From the NCBI RefSeq assembly GCF_020360975.1, contig NW_025408668.1:7998001-8062000 (forward strand): a stretch of DNA of 64,000 nt, given 5' to 3'. Within the stretch, counting starts at the first letter, position 1; each line of letters starts with the position of its first letter. Position numbers and translations under genes: made by a program. Of this stretch, positions 11,586 to 23,200 are shown in pieces. The notes beneath the pieces were generated by a model. That model was not told the origin of the DNA, did no database searches, and was given only the letters and a program-made list of their open reading frames with translations. The stretch comes from Hirsutella rhossiliensis. Its lineage: Eukaryota > Ascomycota > Sordariomycetes > Hypocreales > Ophiocordycipitaceae.

Positions 11586-12498
11586 CCTATTCCTTATCGT
11601 TATTATTATTATTATCTTCGTTATCGTTATCCTCGTCGGCCTCCTCCTTCTTATTAGCGGCGGCGGCGGTCTTTAGGGCGCTAAGGCGGCCCTCTAAGCC
11701 CGTAAGCTAGTCGGCGGCGGCGGCGGCTCTAAGGGCAAAGGGCGGCGGTAGGGGCAGCGGCGGTAGCGGAGGCGGGCACGGCTAGGGGGACCGCCGATAG
11801 GGCGACGGAGGTAGTATCCCTAGCGCCGGGTACGTTAAAGGCAGAAATAAGGGAGCGGAGGAGTAGGACTTACTTAGGCATAAGGCCCTATCGCTTAAGG
11901 GCGCGGAGGTTATAGTAGGCGGCGGCGGCGGCGGTAAGGCGCTTCTTAGTAGCCCCCCGCGCCTACCTATACGAGCCGGCCTTCTAAGCCGACGCCATAG
12001 CGAGTAGGACGGGAGGCGCCGCCTTATAGGCGCGGCCGGCTCGCGCGTACTAGTAGTAGCTGCCGCCGCGGCGGCGCCCGGCCTAGTCGGAGCAATCGAG
12101 CTCCTACGACGTATAATATATATAAGGGGCCGAGCGGGCGGCGCCGGCCTATACTTAGCGCTTATACTATAGGAGGTTAGCGGATAACGTTTATTACGCT
12201 TACCTAACTACGGACTTATAGGGGTAGCGGAGACGGAGGCGGGGGCTAAGGGGCCGGGCGTTACGGGTAGTAGCGGGGACGGCGTCGTTACCCTAAGGGG
12301 CGACGTAAGAGCGAATAGCGTAGTAGAGGCGGCGGCGGCGGCGGTGGGAGCGGTGGCAGCGGCGCGGGTAGGAGCGGCGGCAGCGGCGGAGTTATCGTCG
12401 GCCGCGGCTAGTATAGCGTCGACGAACGACTCCGTACGCTCTAAGAAGGAGGAGGTAAGAGAGGGAGAGGCGGATATATCTATCGCGGAAGTTAGTAT
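11586..12498 (-). pseudogene. Antisense ORF of Gypsy-A1 (about 300 codons, unknown Ala/Pro/Arg-rich protein)
   Basis: On the strand opposite to gag-pol, between the chromodomain and the 3' LTR, one frame stays open for about 300 codons with only a few RIP-type stops and no frameshift. It starts at an ATA (12496-12498) that would be ATG before RIP. Order: LTSAIDIS followed by a Ser/Thr/Pro-rich part; SFVDAILAAADD; Ala-rich and Pro-rich stretches; an Arg-rich middle; then LEGRLSALKTAAAANK and a long Asp/Glu/Asn tail near 11.59-11.65 kb. The same frame occurs in copies 2 and 3. The ATG-started sense frame at 12344-12607 overlaps it and is most likely its shadow, since its Ala runs are the complement of the antisense codons. 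Function unknown; no family recognised. Confidence 0.6.
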
Positions 12499-13026
12499 AA
12501 CGGAATATAGCCTCCCGCTCTATAAGGCGCGGAACTTACTAGTTAAAGTTATTATTATTATTAGGGCTATTATTGCTACTACCGCTACTACTATAAGTAT
12601 ACGTTAATAGAGCGGCTTATATAGCTAAGAACGGACTAACGCTTTAGGTAGAGCGGAACTTACCTATTAATACTACTACTATAGTTAAAGAAGGGAGAGA
12701 AGGAAGGGAAGGGGAAAGGGGGGGATACCGCCTTATATACCCTTTAGTAGAGGATACTACCTAAGGTAGAGGGGACGGGCAACCTAAGGCTTACGTAGGT
12801 CCGGACTAGCCGCTAGCTACTTAGGGGCGTATATAATAGGTTACGCCCCTATTTAAACGGCTAGCCGGCCGATAAGTATAGAGCTAGGTCCTAGCTACCT
12901 AAGCTAATAGGCGCGGGGATAATAGGGCTAGTAGGGCCGGCCCTATTAACGGGAAAGGGTAGGGAAGAGCCCGCGGTATAGGCCTAATTATATAGGAGCC
13001 GTTAATAAGGCAGCGCTACGCCGCGC

Positions 13027-13042
13027 TTAAGGGAGGGCATTA
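13027..13042 (+). other. Gypsy-A1 polypurine tract
   Basis: TTAAGGGAGGGCATTA immediately precedes the 3' LTR, the expected position for plus-strand priming. The same tract is found before the 3' LTRs of copy 2 (ending 26861) and, reversed, after 45915 in copy 3. Confidence 0.75.
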
Positions 13043-13228
13043 TATAAGAGTCTTTAACTATTATAGGTAATAGGCTTAAGCCGCGGCCTAAGCTATATAG
13101 TTATATATAGAGGGCCGGATCCTATAAGTATAGGGGCGGGCTAGCCGCGTATAGAAGAGCTCTATATAGCTTATTAATATTATCTTATAGACGGCACCTA
13201 CGTATACGCCTCTACTTACTCCGTAATA
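13043..13228 (+). repeat. Gypsy-A1 3' LTR (186 bp)
   Basis: Same length as the 5' LTR, differing by scattered C/T and G/A changes. Followed by the ACTAT duplication at 13229-13233. Confidence 0.95.
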
Positions 13229-13399
13229 ACTATAGTAAGTTAGCGCTTCTTATTACCTTAATCTTAGTACTCCTTTATATATTTGCTTTAATAACTATAC
13301 CTTATTACTATTAAGCTTTAGTAATTTATTTAATAACTCGCTGCCCTTAGTTTTAAGTATTATAAGGAAAACCCTTAGTACCCCTTATAACGCCTATAA

Positions 13400-14740
13400 G
13401 TAGTTTACCTTATTATTAAATAAGAATAAGCTTTTCCCTTTATCGCTATATAACTTAAATAGGGCTATCTTCCTTAATAAAACTAAGATAATAACTAGCG
13501 TCCTTAAAACTATATAGATTACTACTATCCTAGCTAACGTCGTTAATAAGCTCCTATTTAAATAGGTCGCCTTTATAAATACTAAGATACTTAAGATTAT
13601 TACTATTATTACTAGCGTAAAGTACCCCCTTACTTATTTAAAGATATTTAAGGCCGCTACTATAAAGGAGTATAAGGCTATTAGTATACTAGGAACCTAT
13701 AAGTTTAAAGAGAGCCTTAAGCGTACCCTAGCTAAGACCGGAGGATCTAGTATAATAGACCTTACTTTCGACGAGCTATTAAGGAACTTATTTACTAGGC
13801 GCTTACTCGCCGCCGCCGCGGCCCTACCCTTTACTCCCTTTAAGTAAGCTAACTTATTTACTAAGGAATAAGCCCTAATACTAGTCTAATAAAGGCTTAA
13901 CCCCTTTTAGGTTCTAAGTTATAAAAAACCTAAACTATTTCCTATTATACCTTTTATAGTATACTATAATAACCCGGCTAATATAAATAGCTATATAGGT
14001 ATCGTTTACTTTAGGTTAAAAACGCTAGTTTATAAAGCCTTAAACGTAGCCGTAATTTAAGTAAATTTATTTACTACTATTTATAAAGAGGCCGACGCCG
14101 ACCTCTTACTTAGCTAGTATACCGCCTTTATTAAAGTACTTACTAGCTTTATCTATTAGTTCGCTTTTACTACTTACCTCTTAAATAACTCGCTTAAGCT
14201 CGCTATAATATATTAAAGAGTAGCTTATATTAGCCCCCTATATACGTTAATAGCGGCCCGCCCTTATATAGCTAATATAATAGCTTATTTTAACTTATTA
14301 AACTAAAAGTTTACTAATATATACCTAGGTAAGTTCTAGAACCTAGGCCTAACTATATAAGTACTAGTAATAGTAATCTATAACTAAGTTCTAGCCTTTT
14401 ACGATAAACTCGCTATAATACTCTTAGTAAAACTAGCCTTATATAACGCTTATAGTATACTTATTTATAGAGCCTTTAATATATAAGATGCCTTAGATAA
14501 TATACTAGTAAGCCCTAAGGAACTAATAAAAAAGGAAGCTAAGGAGGAGATTCCCTACCTTATATTATAACTATAGTTAGCGGGCTATAAGAGAGCCGGC
14601 TATATTTACGTAATAAAGTAGCTCGGAATAATAGTTAGGATAAAAGGCTACTTAAGCTTAGCTTACCTAGAGTATATATAAGCTAAGTAAGCTTTATATA
14701 AATAGATTACTACTTAGGAGTATAGCTTATAAGTAAGCTA
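13400..14740 (+). pseudogene. Decayed ORF of unknown identity
   Basis: On the plus strand one frame reads as protein-like sequence over more than 400 codons if TAA/TAG are taken as Gln/Trp. It includes a run of Ala codons near 13.81 kb (LLAAAAALPFTPF), the stretch EADADLLLS near 14.09 kb, and the charged stretch SPKELIKKEAKEEIPYL near 14.52 kb. I do not recognise the family; a gag-like or transposon-borne protein is the first guess because everything around it is mobile. Gypsy-A1 inserted just upstream (TSD ACTAT). No intact start or end can be named. RIP affects it like its neighbours, so it was part of a repeat. Confidence 0.4.
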
Positions 14741-15184
14741 TAATAAGCTATAAAGAGGATTATAGCTAAGACTATAATCTAAGGATAGTTTCTATAGGTA
14801 TATATAGCTACCTACTTTTACTCCTTTAAATAAATAGCTCTCTAGCTTTTAATATAGATCTTTATTATAATTCTATCTTTAATTTTAATTACTTAGTTAT
14901 AGTCTATAGTTTATAACCTCTAACTTATTACTAATATAATATACTTATTATTACTTAGACTACGCCCTATTATATCTATTAATATAAACCCCTTAATAGG
15001 TTTATCTCTTAAGAATAATATTAGTTATTATATATTAAAAGCTCTTATTTAATATAATACCGCGTTACTTTAAGTAATATTATAACTATTAATATACTTA
15101 TATAGTAAGCTAGATTAACTAACTTTAAAGCTATTATATTACCTTAGGATATAATATACGAGATTATTACCCTTTAATATAAAG
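14741..15184. other. AT-rich spacer without a recognisable gene
   Basis: Very AT-rich with dense stops on both strands. It may be the 5' leader of Gypsy-D, whose gag begins to be readable just downstream, but no LTR could be recognised. Confidence 0.4.
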
Positions 15185-15519
15185 TATAGTTACTTAAGAA
15201 TAAAGAAGGTAATAAATAAGTTAAAGACCTTAAAGAAATAGTTAAACTAAAATAGCTAGGATTATTTAATAGTACTTATAGTATACTTTAAGACTTTCTT
15301 ACTTAACTTAAGGCTTACTATTAGTTTTACCTTACTAAACTCTTAGACTTAGTTAAAAAGGTACTTTATATAGGAAATTATTTATTTAGAATAGTACTTA
15401 CTTAGTTTAGACCTATTATAAGGGATTTTCTCGATAACTAACTAGCGCGATAAGATAATAAAATAAATAAAGTCTTTATTAGTTTCTAGGGATTTAAAGA
15501 AGCTATTATAAAGGTATTT
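15185..15519 (+). pseudogene. Gypsy-D gag, N-terminal half (interrupted by the LINE)
   Basis: Plus-strand frame with the capsid pattern of fungal Ty3/Gypsy Gag: LQDFLTQLKAYYQF, then KVLYIGNYLFRIVLTQFRP, then DFLDNQL and FKEAIIKVF. The frame stops at 15519, where the LINE 3' end begins. It resumes at 34030 with KITNKE and the rest of Gag. Removing 15520-34029 makes the frame continuous, which shows that one gag was split by the LINE insertion. Confidence 0.75.
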
Positions 15520-15541
15520 TATTATTATTATTATTAAGATT
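15520..15541 (-). repeat. (TAA)n 3' tail of the LINE
   Basis: TATTATTATTATTATTATTA on the plus strand is six to seven TAA units when read in the LINE's direction, directly adjacent to the 13-bp target duplication. Simple-repeat 3' tails are typical of I/Tad-type LINEs and mark the true 3' end. Confidence 0.75.
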
Positions 15542-16100
15542 ATACTAGGGACTTAGCTAAAGGTATTTAAAACTTTAATATTAAATAGGAAGGAAAAACT
15601 AAAGTACTTAAGGGAAAACCCTCCCTTCTTTTAATATAGGTCCGCCTTAAATAAGGTCTTAGTAATAGTATATAGAAAATTTATACTAGCTACCGCGGGC
15701 TCCTCCCGCGCGTTTATATTTTAGTATAGGCCCTCTTAAGCTATAGCCGCTTTTATCCTAAGCGGCTATAGCCTAGGCTTACTTACCTAGGCCTAGGGTT
15801 ATAAATAATAGTCTTACTTTAAGGGCCTAACTTATAAGCGCCTCCGTTCTTTATAGCTCCTATACTACTACTATATAGCTATAATCGCGTTAGCTTATTA
15901 GTTAGTTAGTTAGTAGGGTAGGTAATATCCGGTTACTAGGCTAGGCGCTAGTATAGGTCGCTCTTAAGTAGGGCCGGCTAATCGAAACTTAGTCGGCTAG
16001 CTCCGCTAATTAAAAATTAGTTCCTATCTAGCTACGCGACTTCCCGATTAAAGGCGCGGCGGTCTATATTTACTATCTATCGCGTAGTTATTAATTACGC
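15542..16100 (-). other. LINE 3' region with a perfect hairpin; no gene seen
   Basis: No coding frame recognised. It contains a perfect 13-bp inverted repeat, GCTATAGCCGCTT at 15740-15752 and AAGCGGCTATAGC at 15760-15772, with a 7-base loop. On the LINE RNA this would be a strong stem-loop near the 3' end, possibly a recognition structure for the reverse transcriptase (inference). Confidence 0.45.
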
Positions 16101-16112
16101 GCGCCTAGCTTA

Positions 16113-16200
16113 TATATATATATACCTACCCTCCCTTTATAGTTTTATTCTTACTTCTTCCTCTTACCTCTCTTTTTATTATCCTTTATATAAGCTTAGA
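16113..16200 (+). promoter_or_regulatory. TATA-repeat plus pyrimidine-rich tract (fungal-type promoter candidate)
   Basis: A run of TATATATATATATA is followed by about 70 bases of C/T-rich sequence, an arrangement typical of filamentous-fungus core promoters, ending about 75 bp before the decayed ORF that begins at 16274. The same arrangement occurs at 43031-43071 before the other unrecognised ORF. Confidence 0.35.
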
Positions 16201-16273
16201 ATCCTACCTATCTTGTTTCCTTATCCCTAGGTCTTATTAGTACTATACCTAGAACTCTTAAATTTATTTTATA

Positions 16274-17380
16274 ATATCTAACTAAGAAGCCGACTTAGAT
16301 AATAGCGGCTCGCCCCCTTCTAAGCCCCCTTCCTATAAGAAGGTTACTACTATAGTAGGTTTAAAGCGCTCTATCCTATATTTTATATATATTAAGCGCC
16401 TTATTAGTAAGCTTACTTATAAGTCCTTCGCTAGCTATTAAAACTAGTCCTATAAATAATAGTCCTAAATATATCTTAGGTTAGTTTAAGTTAGTCTTAC
16501 TATTAATACTTTTACTAACTTTAATAGCTATAAAGGCTAAAGTATATATCGCTTACGCTAACTTTAATTAGTCTTATTTCTAAGTAAGTATACCTATCTT
16601 ACTATAGTATAGTCTAAGTTTAGCGCTAATCTATATCTAGATTACCTTTAAAGGTAAAGAGGCCGTACGCGCTTTATACTAAGCTTAGTCTAAGGTCGAC
16701 TATCCCTTTCTTATTAAGGGTTCGGTATAAGAACGCCTTTACCGCGCTACTTTAGAGACTTATATTTACGCTAAGCGAAAGGCCTCTACCGCTAAAAGTA
16801 AGGGCGTATTAAGCGAGTCCGCCCTTAATCTAGCTATAGAAGCCGAGAATATCGAAAAGCTTACTATAGCTTTTACTTATTTTATAGATAATACCCGCTA
16901 TATATATAAGTCCTTAAAGAAGCACTTAGGTAAGTTTAGTAATACTATTAAGACCCTAGCTTAAGTTAGGCCTAAGTCGCTCTTAGTTACTTAAAAGACC
17001 TTTATAGCGGTTAATAATCTCGCTAACTATTTCTATCTTATTACTAGCAATAACTATAATAGTAGGGATAGCGGCGATAATTATACTAGGCCCGGTCTAG
17101 CCTTTTCTAGAAAGGGGAAGGGTAAAGGTAAGGGTAAGGCGCCTATTACGTCTAAGGCCCTATTTAATACTAGAGCTAGGGGGTCCGCTACTATTTTTAT
17201 ACCTATAGCCGCCTTAAAGTTAGTTTAGGATCCTACTACGTCCCCCTTAATTAGCTCCGATATTAAGCTATAGCCTGGTAGTTCTCTTATTACTAAACCC
17301 GCCCTAAAGTATCTTTATTTTATATCGCCTATTAACCCTACTAATACTCTTAACTTTATTTAGTAGCGTCTTTATAGTTA
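16274..17380 (+). pseudogene. Decayed plus-strand ORF of unknown identity inside the LINE 3' region
   Basis: Begins at an ATA (probable RIP-mutated ATG) followed by SN, a stop in place of Gln, and EADLDNSGSPPSKPPSYKK, a convincing Ser/Pro-rich N-terminus. Further on, in another frame, lie AKRKASTAKSKGVLSES, IEKLTIAFTYFIDNTRYIYK and a Gly-Lys repeat (RKGKGKGKGKAPIT, near 17.11 kb). The change of frame means an intron, a frameshift or a wrong join on my part. It runs opposite to the LINE, so it is either a separate element inserted in the LINE 3' region or a gene carried by it. No family recognised. Confidence 0.35.
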
Positions 17381-17949
17381 TTATAGTTTAGTCTTAGCTA
17401 AGATTATCGCTAGTCTTAACCTTAATTAGATTTATAGTTATAGTATAAGCTATAGCGACCGCCTTTACGCCGCCGCTAGTATAGGACCTACCTTAGTATA
17501 GTCCTTAATTATTACTTTATTTTATAAGTTAGCTATCTAAACTAGCTTTAGTTTAGGTTTAAGGTTAGGCTTAACTAGCTATTATTAAGCTTCTTATAGT
17601 AGTAGTAGTCCTTATACTCCTTATAAGTCTTAGATTACTCCCTCTTATACCCCGCGTACTACCTTAAGAAGGTCTTATTATTCCCGCTATAATAGTAAAG
17701 CGGACGTTATTATTAATAAGTTAAGCTAAGGTTATAGTTTAAGGGCTAGTTATTAGCTCTATCTTAGTTTAGTTTTAGGTTAGGTCTTATTTAGTTATAG
17801 TCTTTTAGTAATAGGTTTCCTTTAATAGCTATTAAGGTCGGCTTAGTTAAGTCTCCTTAGTTCTATTTAGTTTATAGTCTAAGTAGTAAGGTTAACGCTT
17901 AGTTTAGGTTTAGTTTAGCTAATACTATAGTCCTATTATTATAAGTCCT

Positions 17950-20075
17950 CTCCCTTTCTTAAGTCGCTTTAGTAAGGGAAGTAGTTAGTTAAGGTAGCCC
18001 TAGTTAAGGCCGCTTTATTACTAGCGCGACCCTAGTCTTATTATCCTATATATCTATATATAGCTTCTAAGCTAGGTCGAACTAATAGAGCTTACTTAAG
18101 CGAAGGAACTATTATACTAGCGGCGCTACTATCTTTTTCCTTTAAAGGCTTACTCTTATATTACCTATATCCTAAGCTTATATTAAAAGGGACTCCCTTA
18201 CCTTTACTATTAATAAATAGTTAATTATTATATAGTAGATAATATCTTATTTTTATTTATAAGTATATATTAGCGAGACTATACTAAGGACCTATTAGTT
18301 AAAGAGGAAGTCGTTAAGCTTAATCTTTCCTATATATATCTAAGTAATTACTATACTAATATACTTAAGAAGGCCCTTATAACGGTCTAGTATTATTACC
18401 TTATTAAACTATAGTAGGAAGTTAGTAAGGTAAAGGGTAGTTTAGTATTATTAGATTATATCTTCCTTAGTATTTTATTAAGCGGCCTATTCCTTATTTA
18501 GCCTTTTAAGCGACTTAGCTTTATCTAAGAGGTTATTTAATCTTATTTAGCCCTAGACCCCTTTTATCTCCTTTATAAGAAGGGGTTTACTTAGAGGTAG
18601 CGCCGCTAAGGGCTTACTTTCTTTCTAGTATCGCTTCCTTTTAAGTATACCCGCGACCGTATTAAATATATATTAGATTTAGCCTAAGAGCCCTAAGTCC
18701 TTTAGCCTTTAAAGGGTATTTATTATTTTTTAGTTTAAGTAAAGGTTAATTAAAGGTACCTATACCTTTACTTTAACTTAATAAACTAAGGTCGCGTAGT
18801 AGGCGCTTATTATTACTTAAAAGTAAGCTAACTAGTCCTATACTAAGTCCTATATAATCCTATATAGTTTCCCTTTTATAGATATTATCTTATAAAATAT
18901 AACTATAGTATAAGAGATTAAAGACTAGATTACCTTACTATAGACTTCCTTAGCGTATAGTAAGGTATAGCCTTATATAGACGCTATAAGCCTAGTTAGG
19001 GCTATAGTCTAGCGCTTTAACTTTACTTAGAGCTATTTTAAGTATGCCTTTTAATATAGTTTCTAGTATACCTAAACTCTTAATAAGTAGGCCTCTTAGA
19101 CCGGAGTTACTATATTAGCTTTAAAGTAAACTAGCGTTATTATTACTTATTTCTTTTATATAAAGTATATTAACTTACTCTTCGACGGTTTAAAAGTAAC
19201 CGCGAACTTAATCGCTTACTTTATATATACCTTCTAAGCTTCCTTTAAGTATACTACTATAATAGCCTTATTAAGTTTAATACTAACTATATTTATATTA
19301 TTAGCGAAGCTAATAGTATAAATATTATATATTATACTAAGCCTCTTATATAAGGGGGTTATATAGTATAGAAATAAAATTAAGGATAAGAGGGAGCTTT
19401 AAAGGACTCCCGTTAATACTTAAGTTAGCTTTAAGGTCTTTTTATTAAAGTAAAGGGTTAATCTTCTATTACTTATAAAGCTTTATATTAAGCTTATAAG
19501 CTATCTAAGGTATCCCCTAAGCTTTAGTTCCCTTATAAGCTTATTATAGTTAACTATATTAAATACGCCCTTAATATCTAGCTATAAGAATAATATAATA
19601 CCCTTTTAGGCTTAGGTCGCGTATATTAGTTTTATTACTAGTAGGATCGCTACTTTTATAAAGCGTTCCTTCTTATTTTTTATTTATCTATTTTATAGGA
19701 TACTATTTACCTTTACTACTCCTACGATCTTTTAAGCTAGTATTTACTTAAGTACTTTTCCTACTATAGGTAAGAGGGAAATTAGTCTTTATCCCTTTAC
19801 TATATAATAAGCTTCTAGCCTCTTCCTTAGCTTCTAAATAACTATTATATTTACGCTATATAACTAACCTAAGAAATATAAGAGTTAAGTATAGGCGTTA
19901 AAATTATAGCTAGTTACTAAACTAAGGCTAAGCTATACTTCTTAATAAACCTTAAGGGGACGCTATTTAGACCTACTACTTTCTAGCTTACTATCTTACT
20001 TAGTACTACTATAACGTCGGCTAGCTAGATCTATTAGTTAACTATAAGGGTCGCCTTAGCTATAGGCTAAGGTAG
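17950..20075 (-). pseudogene. LINE ORF2, reverse transcriptase and C-terminal part
   Basis: Minus-strand frame continuous (allowing RIP stops) from the Gypsy-A2 junction. RT block LTPILNSYIS; the RPISLLP-like block reading RLISLLPIVGKVLKQILAQK; motif A LDIKGVFNIVNYNKLI near 19.56 kb; the PQGSPLSP-like block reading NGSPLKLPLILNFI near 19.40 kb; and the YADD box as FANNINI near 19.31 kb, both Asp turned to Asn by TG-to-TA. Then SKSKLIYFI and RLIASIQGYTL, as in Tad1-like elements, and near 18.4 kb a region matching their C-terminal GKIGL..FL..R(K)VPGV..C.C...H motif with its Cys/His lost. It would copy LINE RNA at the nicked target site. Confidence 0.85.
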
Positions 20076-20261
20076 TATAAGAGTCTTTAACTATTATAGG
20101 TAATAGGCTTAGGCCGCGGCCTAAGCTATATAGTTACGTGCGGAGGGCCGGATCCTATAAGTATAAGGGCGGGCTAGCCGCGTATAGAAGAGCTCTATAT
20201 AGCTTATTAATATTATCCTACGGACAGCACCTATATATATACCTCTGCCTACTCCGTAATA
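20076..20261 (+). repeat. Gypsy-A2 5' LTR
   Basis: 186 bp, starts TATAAGAGTC and ends CCGTAATA. Intact copy of the 18-bp palindrome near 20108. Followed by the same primer-binding region as copy 1. Confidence 0.95.
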
Positions 20262-20284
20262 GTATAAGCTATTAACTAATAGAT

Positions 20285-23200
20285 CTAATAGATATCTCCC
20301 TAGAAAGGGTGCCGCTTCCTTAAGGGAGCACCCCGCTACCCCCTAGGCGGATAGGAAGTATTATAGCTATCCTAGAAGCGATTAAAAGCGCGATAGCTAG
20401 CGAGAAGAACGAGGTTCTCGCTATACTAAGGGAGCCGTCTACGAGACTAGCGTTAACCCCTATAACCTTAGCAATACCGGTTACGGCGGCGGCACTACCG
20501 ATATAGAAGCCGCTTCCTTAGCCGACTTAGGACGGTAAGCCTAAGTCCTTCTACTTCTTCCTTAGCCGGCTATAGACGAAGTTTATAATAGATAAGAAAT
20601 AGGGCCTAAACGGCTATCGTAATATAGCGTAGTATTCGCTCCTTTATATACTACCGGAGCCTTAGATATAGTAGATCTCTAGATTCTAGGATAAGGGCGG
20701 CCCTAGAAGTAAACGCGACCTATAGGACTTCTTCTAATACCTTATATATACGTTCGGTAACGTATAGGAGCGGGAGAAGGCGTAGGATAGGCTATAGACC
20801 CTTAAGTAGAGGGACGGGTAGACCTTTAGCGAATTCCTCCCTAACTTCGAAGAGACGCTCTTATAAGTAGCGGGAACTATAGTATAAGAAGATAGCGCGA
20901 AGCTTATATAGTTATAGAACTTAATTACGCCGGCCCTATAAGAGCTACTTATCCCTATAATTATACTTACTAACTACGGCGAGTATATAAGCCGGTTAAT
21001 AAAGGTAGTATAGGGCTATAAGTAGACGCCGCGTTTCTAAAAGCTTTATAAGCGTACGCCGTATAGCGGTAACGGGATTACTGCCCTTCTATAAGAGGAA
21101 TAGCTAACTATTAATACTAACGGAGATACCTTAATATCGGCTACCTATATAGACCGAGCTAAACGCGGTAGGAAGTTATCTTTAAATATCCCCTATACTA
21201 TCCCGCTCTCTAAGTAGCGGGCGAAGTAAGTAATAAGCGAGGAAATTAAGAAAAGGAAGGCTAACGGCCGCTACCTATATTACGGCGCGTTTATATACTT
21301 TATATTAAAATGCCCCTTCCTTTTAGCTAAGCGGCCTATAGTAGTTTAAGTAGCGAAGATAGAACCGCTCCTTACCTTAGACGATAAAAAGGACTCCGCT
21401 CCCTTAGGCCTAGAGGAAAAAGAGTAGCTCTAGAGCAAAGATAGGCTCCGGAGCCCTAATTACTAGTACTAGTAAAGGAGAAGGAGGAATTATCCGCTTA
21501 TATAAAAGAGGAGCCTACTTTAATATAGGTTATAGTTAATAACTCCTTACCCGTCGCCGCCCTTATAGACGAGGGCTGCTAGTGCTACGCCGTAGTTAAT
21601 AAGGCGCTTATATAAGAGATATAAGTACCGGTAGAAAAGATCGCCTTAAGGCGAGTAAAGGGCGCCTTAAGCGCGATAGAGGGTACGGTAATTAAGGGTA
21701 TTATATAGCTAGCTATAGAGGTCGATAGTTACTATAAGCTTATCGTAGCCTATATAATCCCTTAACTAGAGTTTCCCTTAATCCTTAGGAAACCCTAGTT
21801 ATTATATATAGAGTTATACTTAGTTCTATACTAAAAGAAGCTATAGTTTAGGCTTACGTAACGGTAGGTCCGCTATAACGACGGTTCTATAAGCGTAGGA
21901 CTAGGCGTGCGAGCTTTATACTTAGTATAAGAAGTCCTTGCCTCTATCTTTATAGGAACCGTGCAATAGTTAAAGTAGGAGGAAGGCCGGGCAGCGGCTA
22001 ACGTAGCGGTCTACGTAGTTAGCCTAGCGGACATCGATAAGGCCCTTTAGGCGAAGAAGCTAAAGTCGCCTTCTAAGCTATAGTAGTAGATACCGGAGCG
22101 CTTTTACGACCTCCTACCGCTATTTAAGTCCTAGGAAGCGGATAAGCTTAACCTATATAAGCTAAGGGTAGACTATAAGATCGTACTCTATACCGATAAG
22201 AAGGGGCAGGAACTACCTATACCGTTCGGACCGCTATATAGTATATTATATACGGAACTACTAGTACTAAAGAAGACGCTAAAGGACCTCTTAGATAAGG
22301 GTTTTATTTAAGTAAGTAGCTCTGAAGTAAGAGCGCTAGTCCTATTCGTGCGTAAACTAAGGGGCGGGATACGGTTCTATTACGACTATAGGGCTTTAAA
22401 CGTAATTATAAGGCTAGACCGCTACCCCTTGCCCTTAATCTTAGATATACTCCGTAACCTTTTAAAGGCGAAGTAGTTTACGAAGCTAGATATAAAATAG
22501 GCGTTTTATAAGGTATAGATCTTAGAGGGTAATAAGTAGAAGATAGCGTTCTATATACGCTATAGCTTATTTAAGTAGCTTATAACGCCCTTCGGCCTCT
22601 TAGGAGCGCCCGCTACCTTCTAGCGTTATATTAATAACGTACTTTAGGACTTCCTTAATAAGTTCGCCTTTATATATATAAATAATATCCTTATCTATAT
22701 AAGCGGCTCCTATAAGGACTATATATAGAAAGTATAAAGGGTCTTAGAGCGCCTCTAACTTTATAGGCTTTACCTCGACCTAGATAAGTGCGAATTCTAG
22801 GTTAAGAGGGTTAAGTACCTAGGCTTTATTATCTACGCTAGCGTAGGTATATAGGCGGATCCTATAAAGATCTAGGCGATTTAGGACTAGGCTACCCTAA
22901 CTACGTAGATAGGCGTATAGAGCTTCCTTAGGTTCGTAAACTATTATAGGATATTTATTAAGGGCTTCTCCTATATTATAATGCCCTTAAACGAGATTAC
23001 CGGGAAGCGGACCGCCTTTTACTAGGGGCCTATATAGGAAGGAGTATTCTATACGCTTAAGGACCTATTCTCTTAAGCCTTAGTACTACTTTAGTAGGAC
23101 TTTAACTAGTCTACGTTAGTTAAAGCGGACTATAGCGGCTAGGCACTCGGAGGAACGCTCTCCTAGGAGGTAGACGGGCGGAAGTAACCGGTAGCGTTCT

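Larger units (their letters stand above)
6269..13228 (+). mobile_element. Gypsy-A copy 1: complete chromodomain Ty3/Gypsy retrotransposon
   Basis: 6960 bp bounded by two 186-bp LTRs (6269-6454 and 13043-13228) and a perfect 5-bp target-site duplication ACTAT at 6264-6268 and 13229-13233. Order is LTR, gag, protease, RT, RNase H, integrase, chromodomain, an antisense-coding spacer, polypurine tract, LTR. The termini read TA...TA, as expected for RIP-mutated TG...CA. Three further copies occur: 20076-27047, 45730-54534 (minus) and 63414 onward (minus, cut by the window edge). All reading frames on the sense strand are broken. Confidence 0.95.

Noticed and set aside
11640..12340. GC-rich island as a host gene or CpG-island promoter
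   Set aside because: It recurs at the same place in all Gypsy-A copies and is explained by GCC/GCG codons of the antisense frame.
12344..12607. ATG-started 87-codon sense ORF near the 3' end of Gypsy-A1 (also 26172-26426 and 46351-46551 in the other copies)
   Set aside because: It lies exactly opposite the longer antisense frame, its Ala runs are the complement of that frame's codons, and it has no extension upstream; treated as a shadow, although its presence in three copies means it cannot be fully excluded.
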